A DNA stretch of 5,108 nt from JBOGJI01 sp050747865. Lineage in GTDB: Bacteria; Acidobacteriota; Thermoanaerobaculia; Multivoradales; JAHEKO01. Shown here piece by piece: positions 4,734 through 5,108 of the stretch (positions are counted from its first letter, which is position 1; every line of letters begins with the position of its first letter). Position numbers and translations under genes: made by a program. Where the stretch lies: NCBI GenBank assembly GCA_050747865.1, contig JBOGJI010000274.1, positions 1 to 5,108 of the forward strand, read 5' to 3'. The notes beneath the pieces are model-generated. The model ran no database searches. It saw only the letters and a list, made by a program, of their open reading frames with translations, and had not been told where the DNA came from.

Positions 4734-5108
4734 ATGAAGCGTCCGAGGCTTTATTCTGCGGCACTTATTACCTGGGGGAGCGTGCCGGGGTCTTCGTCGT
4801 CTGTGCGCGGCTCTCGAGGTGTCAGGGGCAGATTAGGGCTAGCGGGCGCCGTTGCTCTACTCATTTCAACCTTTTTCGTCGCGCCGGCCCGCGCCGGCGA
4901 CCTGCTCGTAGTCGGCCATGAGACGCCGGCCCTTGTCTCGACCGTTCTAGCCCCCAGCAGCGCCACCTCCACTCTCACAGGCGCGGTCGGCGCTGTGTCC
5001 AGCGCGGTTGATGCCGTGTCCAGGACGGCTTCCTCCGCCACCGGGACCGCCACCAAGAGCACGGTGCCCACCACAGCTACGCAGGCGACCACCAGCGCCC
5101 TCAACCGC
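4734..5108 (+). CDS. Secreted Ser/Thr/Ala-rich protein, N-terminal part (continues beyond window)
   Basis: An ATG opens a 125-codon frame that is uninterrupted to the last base of the window. It starts MKRPRLYSAALITWG. Residues about 23-56 form a signal peptide: arginine-rich stretch, hydrophobic core LGLAGAVALLISTFFV, and an APARA site suggesting cleavage before GDLLVV. The exported part is rich in Ala, Ser, Thr and Val with a loose alternating pattern (GAVGAVSSAVDAV, then SSATGTATKSTVPTTATQ), like extended linker or stalk regions of actinobacterial surface proteins. No enzyme motif is visible; the functional domain, if any, lies beyond the window. The start is supported by GAGAG (4721-4725) 8 bases upstream and a promoter at 4668-4696. 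The n-region is unusually long (about 35 residues), so a downstream GTG at 4803 is an alternative, though it lacks a ribosome binding site. Confidence 0.75.
   Translation, partial: MKRPRLYSAALITWGSVPGSSSSVRGSRGVRGRLGLAGAVALLISTFFVAPARAGDLLVVGHETPALVSTVLAPSSATSTLTGAVGAVSSAVDAVSRTASSATGTATKSTVPTTATQATTSALNR

Noticed and set aside
4697..4921. ATG at 4697 opening a frame with MAHSRSATERCQ
   Set aside because: The ATG overlaps the -10 region, so it would lie upstream of the predicted transcript start. Its product lacks the signal peptide seen in the frame from 4734.

Overview
The window is about 70% GC with strongly GC-biased third codon positions wherever a real reading frame can be followed. 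Together with the kinds of transposase remnants present, this suggests a high-GC actinobacterium, possibly a Thermoleophilia-type lineage. That assignment is inference; no rRNA or housekeeping gene is present to settle it.

Almost everything from 1 to 4207 is a graveyard of decayed mobile elements. Positions 1-634 hold the 3' part of a group II intron: a frameshifted maturase tail, domain V, and domain VI with a bulged branch-point A. It runs directly into 635-2174, an IS1634-family DDE transposase missing its N-terminus and broken by three small indels. At 2265-2341 there are three copies of a TTTCGTTCG motif, followed by the start of a helix-turn-helix transposase (from 2405). That gene is cut at 2535 by the terminus of an IS3-family element lying on the minus strand. 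The IS3 transposase tail (2568-2686, minus) is itself joined at 2687 to the 3' end of a second, minus-strand group II intron (domain VI 2687-2748, with an atypical domain V beside it). Next come an orphan C-terminal coding tail (stop at 2797, minus) and the N-terminal nuclease domain of an IS110-family transposase (2922-3280, minus). A long nested hairpin lies just upstream of the IS110 start codon. Positions 3361-4207 hold the C-terminal half of a second, different IS1634-family transposase on the plus strand.

Positions 4208-4733 have no convincing gene. They contain a run of perfect two-copy tandem duplications (units of 8, 19, 10 and 27 bp), a small hairpin and a short Lys/Pro/Ala-rich open frame. 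The 27-bp duplication carries a consensus TTGACA in each copy. The downstream TTGACA sits 17 bp before TATAGA, making a good sigma-70-type promoter.

This promoter leads into what looks like the only intact gene: a secreted Ser/Thr/Ala-rich protein that starts at 4734 and runs off the window end. Its 125 visible codons are uninterrupted.

No intact multi-gene system is visible. The main interest is structural: two independent group II intron 3' ends each abut the coding sequence of an IS transposase, there is a three-level nested insertion, the IS110 leader can fold into a structure that hides its ribosome binding site, and recent tandem duplications lie in front of a secreted-protein gene.
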